From Emmonsiellopsis sp. PD_33 (Eukaryota; Ascomycota; Eurotiomycetes; Onygenales; Ajellomycetaceae): DNA of 64,000 nt. Under the pieces are notes generated by a model. The model saw nothing but the letters and a program-made list of their open reading frames with translations, was not told the origin of the DNA and did not search any database. The stretch covers positions 18,851-82,850 of the forward strand of contig JANTQF010000148.1 in assembly GCA_032988165.1 (NCBI GenBank), in the 5' to 3' direction. The translations under genes were made by a program, and so were the position numbers. Shown here piece after piece: positions 1 through 13,070 of this stretch (its first letter is position 1; each line of letters opens with the position of its first letter).

Positions 1-3000
1 AACTATTCGCAGCAGTAACCGCTGATGGAGAGTTACTAGTGGTAAACCTCAAAAATAATGAAATAGTCAGAGGCCCATCGGGACCCATCCTAAAAACTGG
101 TGTCAGCTGTGTTTCGTGGAGTAATAAAGGCAAGCAGCTGGTAGCTGGGTTGGTAGACGGATCAATCTTCCAAATGACGCCAGTGGGACAGGGGAAAGCA
201 GAGATACCAAGACCACCAGATCTAGAGGCCGGAAGACATGGTAAGTCTCATCTAGCCACCCAGTTGACAGCGGTTACTGATGGAATCGAATAGTGTCGTC
301 TATCTCATGGCTCGAAAACCATGTATTTTTTGTTGTTTATACCCCAACTTCCATAGCGCAAGACCAACCACCACCCTCGTATTACATCATTACCCGTCAA
401 CCTCCAGACAGCTATACTTTTCAAAAACTACCCGAGGGCTTCCCCCCTTTCGGACTGGAGCGCAACCCTGCATATCAGTTCATTGGCCGACTGCGAGACT
501 TTAAACCTGACCTAAAGGACGCTTTAATTGTCGCTTCAACGTCTTCGTCTGATATAACTCTATTTACTAAATCCAGCAAGACACTCTCCGAGGAAGGGAC
601 CACAGCAGGTACTATCGATGCCTTTACCGCTACAACAATGTCCGAGGATTCCAGAAGGGCTGACCTCCCCCTGACTGATGATTCGGAAAATACATCCCCC
701 ATTGGACTTGCTATTGATCTATCTAGCAAAGACATCATCCCATCCCCTATCCCAGGGGAAGACATCAAAGATTCTGGGTCTCCTCTACCCGGAATTTTGG
801 TGCTCAATAACGACGGTGTCCTATCATCTTGGTGGTTCGTGTATTCGGAGTCTATCCGGCAGGGCATACCGTTCCATGGACTTGTGGCGACAGGGGGGAC
901 GCAGCCACCTCAGGCCCAGCAGGCTACGCCTACAGCATCTATGCCCAGTCCACAAACCCCAAAAGCAGCTTTCGGGCAATCAACGTTTGGGCAATCTGGT
1001 TTTGGTGGATCAACAACGCCAGCGTTTGGGAAACCGTCAACTCCAGCATTTGGTGCGCCCTCGGCATTAGGAACGGCGAGTCAAACTTCTTTTGGAACCC
1101 CTTCCACGCTTGGCTCGCAACCCACCTGGGGTTCTCAAGGATTTGGCGGGTCCCAGTCTCCCAGCCAGACGGCAGCTACTAGCAGTTTTGGTTCTACAAC
1201 CCCGATGGGTAGCCAAGCTGCTCCAGCGTTTGGCAGTCCGAGTATGCCAGGTCAACGGACTGTCGGCTTCGGGCAACCATCTCCTCTAGGGAAACAAGCT
1301 GCGACACCCACATTTGGCCAAACCGGTGGCTTAGGTTTCGCTGGCCTGGGTGCTCCAACTGGCTCTACAGGCACTGCAAGCCCTTTCACGGCAAAGCCAG
1401 CTACGGGAGGATTCGGCGCATTTGCAACGGGTGGCGGTTTTGCCGCTGCTGGTCCCGCGAAACCTTCAACCGAAAGTCCTTTTTCACAAGCAACTGGCGA
1501 CAATCCGTTTGCAAAGGCTGGACAAGGCTTCGGCTCATTGGGAGATAAAGTACCATCTGCCGCGCCCAGTCAGCAGTCTGGATTTAGCGGATTTACTCTT
1601 ACTTCTTCATTCAAACCAGACACTTCAACTGACATGGATGAGGACAAGCCAGATGACAGCAAAGGAGCGTTCTCCTTTGGTGGTCTTATGGATGCCGGAA
1701 AGGTCACTTCACCTCCTCCCGCACCCGCCCCAACAGTACCCTCAATACCGCCAAAACCCCAAACACCAGTCACCCAGAAAGCAGTGGAAAAGGAAGGGCC
1801 TCGCATCAACCCATTCGGACAGCCACTTCCATCAGAACCTGTACCTGCACTCGCTGCTCCCATCCAGGCTCCACTACCCTTATTCGGAAAGCCACCAATC
1901 CCCTCCGAGCCAAAATTGGCGGATAAACCATCCATTCCACCCCCCTCCCTCCCGAGTGAGAGTAGCCTATCGGAATCGACTGTTAAGGTCGAGCCTCCTA
2001 GCGACAAGGAATCTGCCCCAATGCCAAAACTTGTTGAACCTCCTCTTCCTCCAGAGCCGACAAGTAGAGCCGCGTATGCTCCTGGAGACACGTCCGCATC
2101 CTCGTCCAGCATATCGAAAGGTTCTTACGAGGAAGCTCCTCTGCCACCAGACTTTATCGCTCCTAAAAAGACAGGGACTCCTAAAGAGGTCGCAGTGGCA
2201 CTGCCAGAGGAATCGGAAGGGGAATCCGCAGACTTTGAAGACAGTGGTGAGGACATCGAGAATGAAATCAGCCCCGTCGATGAAACAACCGATCATCGAA
2301 TCCTAAGCCTGAAAACATCACCCGAAAGCTCATTTGGCGGGCCAGCCCAGCGTAGCCCTGATAGTGCTGTATTCAAAGCCCCCTCGCCAGTACAGCCACA
2401 AAAAGGGCCGAAACAACTATTTGGGGAAATTTCACAGCCAATGTTCCCACCTCCCAATCTCCAAAATGGTCGGCTGCGAGCAACCCCTAGGTCGCCTAGT
2501 CCAATACGACGAACTCTTGCAGGCTCCACCTTAGCAAGAGAGAGCTTACGATCCACCAGTGCGCCCAGTGCGCCCGGCCGTGCTATAGCCCAGAGAAAAG
2601 TGACACTCGAAAGCTCCATGCTCATGAACCGCATGAAACCCCCACCTGATGAGGAAGAGCAACCCGAGGAAGCCAACCGCGAACGATTGGCTGCTGAATC
2701 CCAGGAGCTGAGTGAAGATGATGAGGATGAGCAGATCCGTGCGGATTTGGCCCGCCCTCTGTCACCCGCCCCGACCTTGGATCCCTTCTATCCACATCAG
2801 GACTACACGGGTGAAAGCTTAAAGCCTGGAATTCCGGGGCAAATCGAGCGATTATATCGGGATATCAATGCCATGATCGATACTTTAGGGATTAACTCAA
2901 GATCTCTGTCATCGTTCCTTCTATACCAAGAAACGGAAAAAGAACCTAACTGCAAGCAATGGTTGAGGATTCTCCAAAGCGAGAGCCCAAATGATATCCT

Positions 3001-3859
3001 TGAGGAGAAACTCCTCCTTACGGAAGTCGACAAACTCGTGGAAGGTGTAAGGGTCCTAGACAATGCCTTGCAGGAACAACAGGTCCAGACAATAGAAGAA
3101 AAACTGGAAAAATGCCACCAACTCTTCAGCAAAGACCTTGTCACTCTACGAGGCCAATGCGCCAGCCTCCGCCGAACCATCGATGCACACACCGATACTC
3201 TCGCCATTGCATCAGCACCATTGTCGGCTGAACAAGCCACGCTCCAACAAGACCTGCGTAAAGCTTCAACAGCCGTACAATCCAAAATGGCCAATCTAGA
3301 AAAAGAAATATCACTCCTCCGTGCTCGAATCGCTGACTCCGCCAAACCAGAGTCAGGCATGAACGGCTCTACACGACGCAAGGCAATGGCACGACCCACT
3401 GTTGAAGCTGTAACGTCCACCATCACCACCATGACCAGCATGGCCGAGAAGAAAAGCGGAGACATCGACGTTCTCGAAGCCCAGCTGAGGAGACTGGGTA
3501 TCGACGTGTCCTCCTCTGTCCAGTCGCGCAGCCGCGAAGCCTCGCCATACCTAACACCGCCGCCAAAACGGCCTTCTCGATTACCTACGACCCCTGGCTC
3601 CCGCGGATCCGTTGATGGTGGCATTCGCAGCTCGTACCATACGCCTGAATCTTCGTCACATTTACGATTTAGATCTAGTCTTCTAGGAAGTACGGGCAAA
3701 AGTCTGCTGCAAAACGTCAGTGGGCCTAGTGACTTAGTACTGGCGGAGGACTCACAGCGATGGAAGACGAAGACTGCGAGAAGAAGAGAGGTGGTTGGTC
3801 ATGTCAGGACTGCCTTGCTTGATCGGAAGGTGAAGGTACGGGGGATGGATGAGATATAG
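1..3859 (+). CDS. nup159: FG nucleoporin Nup159/Nup214-type, 5' partial
   Basis: This is the 3' part of a nucleoporin that sits on the cytoplasmic filaments of the nuclear pore and, in the family, anchors the mRNA-export helicase Dbp5. Coding runs 1-240 (already open at base 3) and 294-3859 after a 53-bp intron; about 1,267 residues are visible, so the start and most of the N-terminal beta-propeller lie left of the window. In order I see the end of the propeller (to about base 870, e.g. SSISWLENHVFFVVYTP and NPAYQFIGRLRDFKPDL), a Gly/Ser/Thr/Pro region with about twenty FG dipeptides (about 960-1610: FGQSTFGQSGFGG, TPAFGKPSTPAFG), Pro-rich and acidic spacers (1690-2760), and a helical C-terminal segment (about 2840-3350) with heptad-like leucines, the part that binds Nup82 and Nsp1 in yeast. 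Codon use and CpG content are normal, unlike everything to its right. Identity is confident; the organism is inferred. Confidence 0.9.
241..293 (+). other. Intron of nup159
   Basis: GTAAGT donor at 241, TTACTGAT branch-like site near 273-280 and TAG acceptor at 291-293. Removing these 53 bases joins frame 3 upstream to frame 2 downstream through a split GTG codon, giving an uninterrupted propeller sequence. The size is typical of ascomycete introns. Confidence 0.9.
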
Positions 3860-4420
3860 ATGTAACTTTAGGGGGATGCCCTGTTTTGGTTTGATTGTGT
3901 GGAGTCATAAGATTGGAAATGTCATATGTTTGGAGTTTTATCTACTATGGATGAGTTGTGTTACTAATCCGTGTGTGAAATGTTTTAATATGCTAGGTTT
4001 TTGTCATCCTTGTAATAGTGCAGCCTTTTTTCTTACATGAAATGACAACTATCGAGGTTCGAAGGTAAAAGTGTACGGTTCACTAAATTTTATACTAGCA
4101 ATACAGCTGCTGCTATGACACCCAGCGCCTGGGCAGTATGTAGGTAGTACACATAAGTTAGTAGGCAGGTTAGCAGGCAGATTTGAATATTCGAATCAAA
4201 AGAAGATAGGCAGAAGAAGAGAAGATGGGTGGATCATCTTCAGAACTGCCTCCCTAGGTAGGAAGGAGGTTAATTTAACTGCTTTGGTTAAGTTCCTACT
4301 TGGCATTATGATATATAGACTGTTAATTCATTGCCTATCATTATTAAAATCTACTGTTTAATCTACGTTTTATACTTCTTGACTGCCATTTATGATTTGA
4401 TGGTCAGTCGACGGTCAGTT
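3860..4420. other. nup159 3' flank and transition into the AT-rich block
   Basis: No gene seen. The 3' flank of nup159 still has scattered CpGs (near 4055, 4126, 4192). The last pair I notice is at about 4409-4412 (GTCGACGG); to the right CpG is almost absent. An AG-rich stretch (4196-4230) and a short inverted motif CTCCCTAGGTAGGAAGGAGG near 4250 are visible. This is the edge of the isochore. Confidence 0.6.
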
Positions 4421-4719
4421 AATGTTGAATCCATAGATGCAGCCTCTAATAATGCTGTTAGATCCTGGTATGGTAGACTGACTAAAAGCATAGTAGCATA
4501 TCTCATAATTCTAGTGAATATAGGTCTGTGGTCTGTATCTATATAGTCTGTAACTACATGACTTTATGAACCTATATATATTACCTTTAGTAGTTAATCA
4601 AATTACAGCCATACCAGATTTTTATGGTCCATCAGAATGGTGCTCTAACAGCTCTAATACTATTACACAAATTAGAGCCATCATATCACTGTGAAAAGTG
4701 GATTTTACCATGGAATTAC

Positions 4720-5235
4720 TATTCTCTAAAATCTAATATTAATATTCCATTTATGTTAAAGCTTTTAACCTATATATATTAAAATTATGAAGGATTTTAA
4801 TAATATATAATTATTCTATGAAATTATAGACTACTACTACTTTATTCTACTATCATTCTATGCATCAGAGTAATAATATACTAGTAAACCTCAATTTAAT
4901 AGTATATCTATCATTCTTTAAAATATAATATTAATATTTCATTAACAATTCATCTAGCATAATGCTCTAGCAAATATATTAAAGAGTAAATTATAATGAA
5001 GGTTAATTATCACATCATTCTACTATTATTCTATATGTTAGAGTAATGATATAATAATAAACCTTAATTTAACAGTATTTCTATCATTCTCTGAAATATA
5101 ATATTAATATTTCATTAATAATTCATCTAGCATAATACTCTAATAAATATATTAGAGAGTAAATTATAATGAAGACTAATTATCACACCATTCTACTATC
5201 ATTCTACATGTTAGAGTTATAATATAATTATAGAG
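4720..5235. repeat. Tandem repeat, 173-bp unit, about three copies
   Basis: The motif TTCTACTATCATTCTA recurs at 4845, 5018 and 5191, exactly 173 bp apart. The intervening sequence (TCTAAAATATAATATTAATATT, then a CATCTAGCATAATGCTCTA block) is also repeated, with a degenerate first copy starting near 4720. Copies differ mostly by transitions. The array lies just inside the AT-rich block, so it may be a subterminal repeat of an eroded element, but I could not find matching termini. Confidence 0.8.
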
Positions 5236-5399
5236 TATTAAATTTACTGTGTATACATCACCTCTGAGGTAGAACTTTGACATTTTATTATATTTTTATT
5301 TTTAAAATAGGAAAATAATTAAAAAGAACCTCCATTCATTGTATTATCCCTATCTATATATTTAGAAAAAAAAAAGAAAAATAGATCTATAACTCATTC

Positions 5400-8300
5400 T
5401 AAAAAATCTAGAAAAAACCATACTCATCCTTCTTCATCTCCATACCCTCTACTTTATCTATCTCTCTTAATTCTATAGGTATCTTCAATTCTTCATTAAT
5501 AATCACACCATCAGGGTTTAGCAGTCTAATAACTGAAGAGCATCACCTATGATGCTCCCCAGATTGAAGAATGAACTCTGATACAGTAGTTAGAAGCAAG
5601 AAACTACATACTAACTCTATATTAACTTCTAAGAAACTTTTTATTAGAATTATAAATATAGAGGGATGTAGACATCATTTTAAGCTTAGAGATATAATAT
5701 TCACTTCTGTGGATAACTTCTATTTCTACTATATAAATAAGATATAGATTAGTAATAAGTCATTTATGTTGAATTTACTATATATATATTTATCATTAAA
5801 TGATTTTAAAGCACTAAGCTTTATAAGATTCTCTCTCAAAGCATTCATTTCAATTATAATCCCACTGAGTGCACCCAAAATCTTCTATTTTATAATTAAT
5901 TAACTAGGTTAATATAATAATTTGATGATCCTATTTATCTTCATCAATTCATACATAATAATTATTTGCTTAAAGTCTGTCTCTTTCAGCTCTTAAGTTT
6001 AATGTAGCTCTGAAACCATCTCTTTCATTATAGTCAGCTTTTTAATTTCTATCTTAAGTAAATCTAAATCTACACCTGATACATCAGACTATCAGTATTT
6101 ATATCTATTTTTTTTTAGCTTCTTTTTCAGTTTCAAGAAGTAAAGTAACCTTCTTCTTTAGCTTTTCAGTACAAATTAAGAGCCCATTCTGATTCATATC
6201 TTAAGATATGAATTTAAAGTCAATATATATATAGTATGGAGCTCATGAGCCACAGCTATCTTCTCTAATAGAACCTTAGGGATATCACAGTAAGACTTTT
6301 TATTACAGATACAGTTCAAGCAAGTACTCCTTGAACCTTAAATATAATTATAGAGATTATTCATATTTTTCAGATATAGGTACTTAGTGAGATAATGGCA
6401 GCAGATAGTATCCTCTTAAATAGTTTTAGAATCAAGCTTGAGAGACTCTTCCTTCTTCCCCTTGTCTCTTATTAGACATTTATTGGGGATTAAACCAGCT
6501 ATAGCTATAGTTATATTTGAACTTGTCAGTTCTCACATCTTCTAAAGTTCAAACTTCTTCAAATAAAATGACTACTTACCTGATCTTTCAAGATGAGCAA
6601 GGGAGGAGAGGATAAATTCTAATACTTATAGGGAGAGAAAGGAGTAAATAAATATTGAGCTATCAGATGCATGATTAAAGAAGAAGAAAGAGAAAGAGAA
6701 AGAGAAAAAAATAGGCATTTTAAAATGAATTAAATATTATCTAATTACTCTATCTGATAATTAATATATCACTTTATTTACTCACTTTCAGTTCACCTCT
6801 GAAATCAACATCATCTCTTTTTATTTTCTATATACTGAACTGGCCAACTCAAATACAATTATAGAATGAGCTCATACTGATGTCTTTTAAGATAATATAT
6901 GATATGAATCCTCACTATTTTTAGAATACACATGCAAATTAGCTATTAATAGCTTCAAAATATATATATATAGATCTATGAAGTAAGTACATACTAATAA
7001 TAAAGAGTAGGTACAGTAATTTCTCACACCCTTCATCATATCATTAAGATAGATATTAGGAATGCTTTATAAATACTTCATTTTATTACCTAGCAGTAGT
7101 AAATATACTGAAATTAAACTAATACTATATGAAAGATATATAGAAAGCAATTCAAAATAAATATATAATTACTTAGTTGAAAATCTCTATCTATACATTC
7201 TCTCTAATCATGTATTAGAATTATCTCCTCTATAATGAAATCATTAAATTCTTTATTCTCTATTCAATACATTTAGCTCTACAATCAGTGATTCATTTTA
7301 TCCAGATTTTCATGGAAGAAATATACTCTAAAAATGTACTTAGTACTACTAATCTACATCTTACATTTAAAGTCATAGATTATACCTTACAAAGCTATAG
7401 ATTTTATTTATTCTGAGATGGAGATAAAGCATATCTTCTTCTTCACAACCTTCTTAACTTTAGAATCAGACTTTCATTTCTTTTCAGGTTTTTAATGGGT
7501 AATTAGCTCTATAAAGTTTCTCTAGCCTATATCACTGTATTATTCCATAGAAACCATATAGTCCTAAAAATCAATAACTTCATCTTATACTCTAATTTAA
7601 ATATATTTATTCTCATTCCTTTCAACTAGATCATCTCACAGCTTAATTTAGATAGCAAGATTCATATATATTTCTAAATGAAATATAAGCCATTGATCTT
7701 TAGAATTATAGGTGCTAACACATACATTTAATATATTATTACTTTATGAAATTAAACTATTCATAGTTCAGAATCAGCTCAGTTTAATAAAACACCTAAT
7801 GAAACTTATTCAAAATAAATCTCTAGAAGAAATGCTGAAAAATATCCTTTTCATCAGTGTAATTATATATACTACATTCTGAATGGCTGGCTTTATCTAG
7901 CTCTTTTTCCTATCAGATATATTCCTGTGATAAAATCAACAGGTTAGTAATTTATTCCAACTTTGAAATACCTATAGATAGTGTCAACTACACAGCTTAG
8001 CACTATAATATTTTCTATTCAATTCAAGTCAGAGCTTTATCAACTGATCATAAGCACTCTGAATCCTCATTAGTAACCCTGCTAAACACCCTGTATATAA
8101 AATGGCTGATTATTAATCCCTATAGTTAATAACTAGATTAATATTTAGAGCTATCATCTTTAAAATCCATTTCTATACTCATTATAATAATATTCTTCTA
8201 GAATTATTAATTAGCTTATATTTCATATTTCTCTACCTATCATTAAACCTCCATTAATCCTCTCCAGATTTATCTTAACTCACAGCCAACTTTAGCTGAG

Positions 8301-8900
8301 TTTTCAGTTGAATTCTACTAGATATCTAAGTTAAATCTTACCTTTATATAGCTAAGTGTCTTACATTTTTACATCTGAAAATTATTGAGTGCATCATTCT
8401 ATACTGTAGTTCATATATATGATTTACAACTGTAATTCTGAAATACTCATGATACTAGTTTATTTATTTTCCTAAAGAATGTAAGGAGATATAACTATCT
8501 TATCTACTATTAAAGGTTTTTTTTCTATATGCAATTTATCTACTTATAGAATTCTAATACAATCTAATTACATTATCTATTAGAATTAGAGGATATGCTG
8601 CTCATGCAATTCTGACTTTCTATTAATATACTATTACTCTTAGTAAGTATAGGGTTCATAAGAGGAAGCTCATCCTCCTAATTATTAGGCTACTTCTAGT
8701 TAGTAATATATCCATAAAGTTCTTATTTATGGAATAGAAACTAACCATACTACTTGATTCTAAATTGAAGGAGTCAATGGCAGATATGACTGAGTAATAG
8801 GTAAACTAAATAATGATATGAAAATGAAATTATATCTAATAAAGAAGAAAACCTATAAATAATAAAAGGAAATGAAAAAGATTAGAGTTTATAGTTCTGT
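5400..8900 (-). pseudogene. Degenerate minus-strand coding tract, family not recognised
   Basis: Reading the minus strand gives long stretches of protein-like sequence broken almost only by TAG, TAA and TGA, as expected if CAG, CAA and CGA codons were converted. Clear pieces lie near 5410-5600 (TTVSEFILQSGEHHR, then LNPDGVIINEELKIPIELRE), near 8040-8110 (LMRIQSAYDQLIKL) and near 8150-8370 (a Gln-rich stretch around NSTENSAKVGCEL). The frame changes more than once, so introns or indels are likely and the ends are approximate. It faces away from the transposase-like tract that starts at 9041, with about 140 bp between, which would suit a divergent gene pair of one element. I do not recognise a domain. 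Confidence 0.3.
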
Positions 8901-9040
8901 CAGATGATATAACTTAGAACCCCTATTTTCAGAAGTGTATTTAGTATGTATTTAGCCTCATTTCTTTTTTTAGAGCTATTATATTCATATTTCTTTTCTA
9001 ATTTTCCCACTTTTTCCTCTAAAAAAATCTAACCTGCAAT

Positions 9041-12000
9041 ATGGCCATCTACAGTCTTCACTATCTTAGAAAACACACCCTTTATGAAGCAAACAAGCAC
9101 TTAGCTTCAAGAGGCTGATGTCCAAAATCATCACAGAACACCTCTGAAAATCATATTAATATTAATATAAATGATTCAGTATTTAATTATAACATGGAAT
9201 CTTGGGATTTTATGTTGGAGCCTATACTAGGTAATGTAGAGATATATATTTATATTCTAATTTAATTATTTACTTAATCTTTTAATTTAGAAAATCAGGC
9301 AACAGATCAATCTGACTAGCCTACTAAAAATAATGATAATGAGGATGCTACATACTCTAACAATAAACTCTACATATTAAATGAGAAAGTAAATATAATA
9401 CATTAGCTTCTAAATACTACTTAGATAGCTCATAAATTAGCTGATGATGAATATATCATAAATGATGACATTAATAATAATATGAATTATTATACTAAGA
9501 CTGAGGAGGATAAAATGAATAACATCAATGCTACATCTGAACATCCTCTAAGAGTATAAGAGGCTGAAAACTCTGAGGTTTACAAGGTTAATTCCTCTAA
9601 TCTAACTATTTAAAATAATAATTTAATAACCTCATCACACATTAATGATAAAGTTAATTATATTTATATAGTTAATAACCCTGCAGAGCTTCTTGTTCTT
9701 AAATAGGATAAAAATTGTATGAATTCTTTTATAATAATCTTTAGTATTTACTTTATAGATAGAGTTTGCTGAGATATTTTGAGAGTTATATTAGTTATTA
9801 TTATAGATTCTCTAAACTCTGAAGGATATTACTCTAATTTATAACCTCCCCAATAAACTATTAAATCTAAAAAAGAAATGTAGGATGTAGTTCCTAATCC
9901 TTCCACTATATTACATGTAGATTCTGATTATCTCTCTAGATTAGATATCAACATTCTCTCATACTAAAAAATGCCTTACTAATTATACATGGATATTCTT
10001 ATACTTTTAAGATATAATCTTATTAGTATTAAGGCTTGTTAAGTCCCAGAGGTTTCAACAGCACATGCACATTGAGATGGCAGAAGTTGTTGACTCCACT
10101 ATAAAATTATAGTACTTATATAGCTGAGGAAGCTCAATTAAACATTGCTTCAGAGAATTTATCTTATATTTTTTCATTAGTGAACTGATTTTCCCCTCTG
10201 ATTTCATATAGTATCAGTATGAAAATGATAAATATTCATGCAGATAACCAGATAAGATTAACTTCAACTATATAGGTAGAGTGCAGTTTATTAGAAAGGA
10301 TAGATAGAAGATATTTCTATATTTTAATAGGACTATTTTGTAGATTCAATCTATCATATAATACTTAACTCTGAATATAGAAGGATCTAATTTTCAGAGT
10401 TCTTATTTATCCTTCTATTAATATAAGGTAATTTTAGTTGAGAGTAACATATTAAATATTATTCTAGCAAGCCCTATTCTATTCAGAGCCTACATCTTTA
10501 TTGATTATATCTTTAATAAAATTAATAATATCTTCCCAACTAAGAATTCTACTTTTAGTCTTTTCCTTCAGAGGGTTCTTCATTTGACTTTAGATATTAC
10601 TCAGCCATACTGTAGATTAACATTAATATATAGAGAGCTAAAAATTGCAGTTTATAAGAGGAAGTTCTTAAAGAATATCTTTACTAAAGAGTAGAAAGTA
10701 TTATTTCTTTCTTATCAGCTTTTTATTAATAGGTTTGGCCTCTATTAGAATATATATCAGAGTTTAATGAATGTATACTGAATCTCAGCTCTGAGTACAG
10801 CTGAATGCAAGAAGTGTAATAACCTATTTACAATAATATTCAGTTCATATAGTATAAACTTTCTAGATACTGTTAGAGCCTTATCCTCTGAATTTCTATA
10901 GTTAGATGGTGAGGACATCCTAATTAATATTAATAATAACACTATTTAGATTATTTCTTCCTACTTATTATTTATTAGTGATATGCCACAGCAGAATGAG
11001 AATGCTAGTATTAAAGGCTTAAGTATAGAGTACTTATATTAGAGCTATCTAATTGGAGATCAAAAGAGATCAGATTTATCATTTAATATCATTTAAAATA
11101 GGCACTATCATTATGACACTCAATAGGTTTAATGTCAGACAGAGAGTGCTCTGAACCTAACAAAGAGAAAGAAGCTGTAGTAGAAGAGTAAATTAATAGA
11201 TAATAACTCTTATCTATTTAAGATATATTTAAGTTTAAATCTAATTATATTCTTTCTATTTAATTCTATATATAGTAAGTATTCAGAGATTTCAAAAATA
11301 GCTCATTCTGTGCTGATGAAATCAATATTAACTCTAGTTGAAAAAACTGAGTATCTCTAAATATTATAGATCTTTTCTTTCCCCTAAGGATAAGTATACC
11401 TACAGTTATCTCTTATTTATCTAGAGAAGTACTAACTGCAAGAGCATGCTTAGGCATCCATTCTGATATCACTTATATTATAATGTAGTCTTAAATGTTT
11501 ATAGCTTAAAGATTAAATTTATAGGACACTCTTACTGGCATTCTCAAAACTTAGTACCTCAGTGGTGAACTTAACTATTAATATATTTATAGTAATTACA
11601 CAAAGTAATTCAATCTTACTATTACATAATCTGGCTGTTCATAACTTAAAAGAAATCTAATAAATTATTATTATTACTTATTAATATCTATAGTTCTTCC
11701 TAGATGTAGCAGTAAATATAGTATAATGAGTCTGAGCTTCTTCTCATATAAAATCAGTAAGTTAGAGTCAACAAGCATTTTTAGCATTAAGTTAGATATT
11801 AGTATCAATTAGATCAGATAGATATTCTACCTTTATTATAGTAAAAGATTTAGAGTAAGACTTAGCTCTCTTTATGAAAAAAGATGCATTCTTCATTGGA
11901 ATGAAAAATCAACTAAATATACATATCAGACTGCACTATATCAATAAAATTAGAAAATATAGAACTGCCAACAACAGTAATATATTAATAGAGGAGGATA

Positions 12001-13070
12001 AATATAGAGATTATAAACAATTGATCTACCATACAAATCATTATAATATTAAAAAAATATTACTTTAATAGAAGAGTTTTTATTAGATAGTTCAGCTTGC
12101 TTTTCATAATAGATTTAATGATTCTCAGCCAGAACTTAAGGAGAAATTAAGGAAAATTCATGAATATTATCTCATCCTTCTAATTAATCTAATTTAGGTT
12201 GATAACCATAAATTCAATGATGTTCTTTTAACTGATAAATTATATATACTAAAGAATCTTCCAGATCATACCTAGAAATTCCTGTAAGTAAATCTTATAT
12301 TTTTACTATCATTAAAGAATGATATAAATATACTGGGAATTCTAACAAATTGAATATTAAACCTTCTGAATGTCCACTTATTTCTTTAAAAACTAAGATA
12401 GATATACAGTCTTAACTGGAATAAATCATTCATTCTGGAATTAGAATTAAGGCCACTCTAATTTTACTGAAAAATTACTTTTATATCTAAGTATCATCTC
12501 TCATTCTAATTAGGATGCTGTTGATTATATACTTATTTATTATATAGTAATGAAATCTATTGGATAATACTTATATAAGAGGATGTTATTAAGTATAGAA
12601 ATTCAAAAATTAGTTGGATTCAAGCTGTTTTTATTTATAACTTATATAAATATAATGATTGGGTCTTTTTTATAGTCATATTGATGAGTTTAACTGAATC
12701 TGATGGGTTATTAGGTCTATTAATTCTAAGTGATAATTTTGGAGATTACACAATAATTAGCCTTCCTGCTGTGTGGAAACCAAGTCTCTATATTATACTA
12801 GCCTGAGTCTAATATAAGTTTAGAGGCAGATTGTAATATAGCCTTAAAGACATCAAACTTTTACACTATATATGAGATGTGTCATTTTTTTAGCTGCTTC
12901 TAAATCCTAAAATCCTCTTTAATAGTAATTAACAAGTCAATTTATTATTCTATATATAATCATTCTTTTCTTTCATACTAGTAGTAGCTGATTATCATCA
13001 TTCAGACTGCATTCTTTTTGTGATAATTAGTTATAATGTCTGGTGCTGGAAAATGATACTATAAGATAGA
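9041..13070 (+). pseudogene. Transposase-like degenerate gene
   Basis: Starts at ATG 9041 (MAIYSLHYLRKHTLYEANKH), passes a canonical 60-bp intron at 9231-9290 in frame, then continues through an Asp/Asn-rich segment. The best-preserved body is in one frame from about 10,500 to 12,900: LHLTLDITQPYCRLTLIYRE near 10,580, DMPQQNENASIKG near 10,980, HIRLHYINK near 11,905, EEDKYRDYKQLIYHTNHYNI near 11,995 and VFIYNLYKYNDWVFFI near 12,630. The DMPQQNENA segment followed by a Tyr/Cys-rich spacer resembles the DLPQ-x-ND-x-AG-x-K...CR-x-C core of large fungal transposase-like proteins (Plavaka/KDZ-like elements); that assignment is from memory. Many CAG/CAA codons are now TAG/TAA. The frame changes between about 10,000 and 10,500, so another intron or indel is present. 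It is dead as it stands. Confidence 0.5.
9231..9290 (+). other. Intron in transposase-like pseudogene
   Basis: GTAATG donor, TTACTTAATC branch-like sequence and TTTAATTTAG acceptor. Removal keeps the reading frame open through a split GAA codon into ENQATDQSD. Its survival suggests the gene was once spliced like a host gene. Confidence 0.5.

Noticed and set aside
2803..3699. 298-residue open frame antisense to nup159
   Set aside because: It lies wholly opposite the real coding sequence, with Arg/Ser-rich composition typical of a shadow frame.
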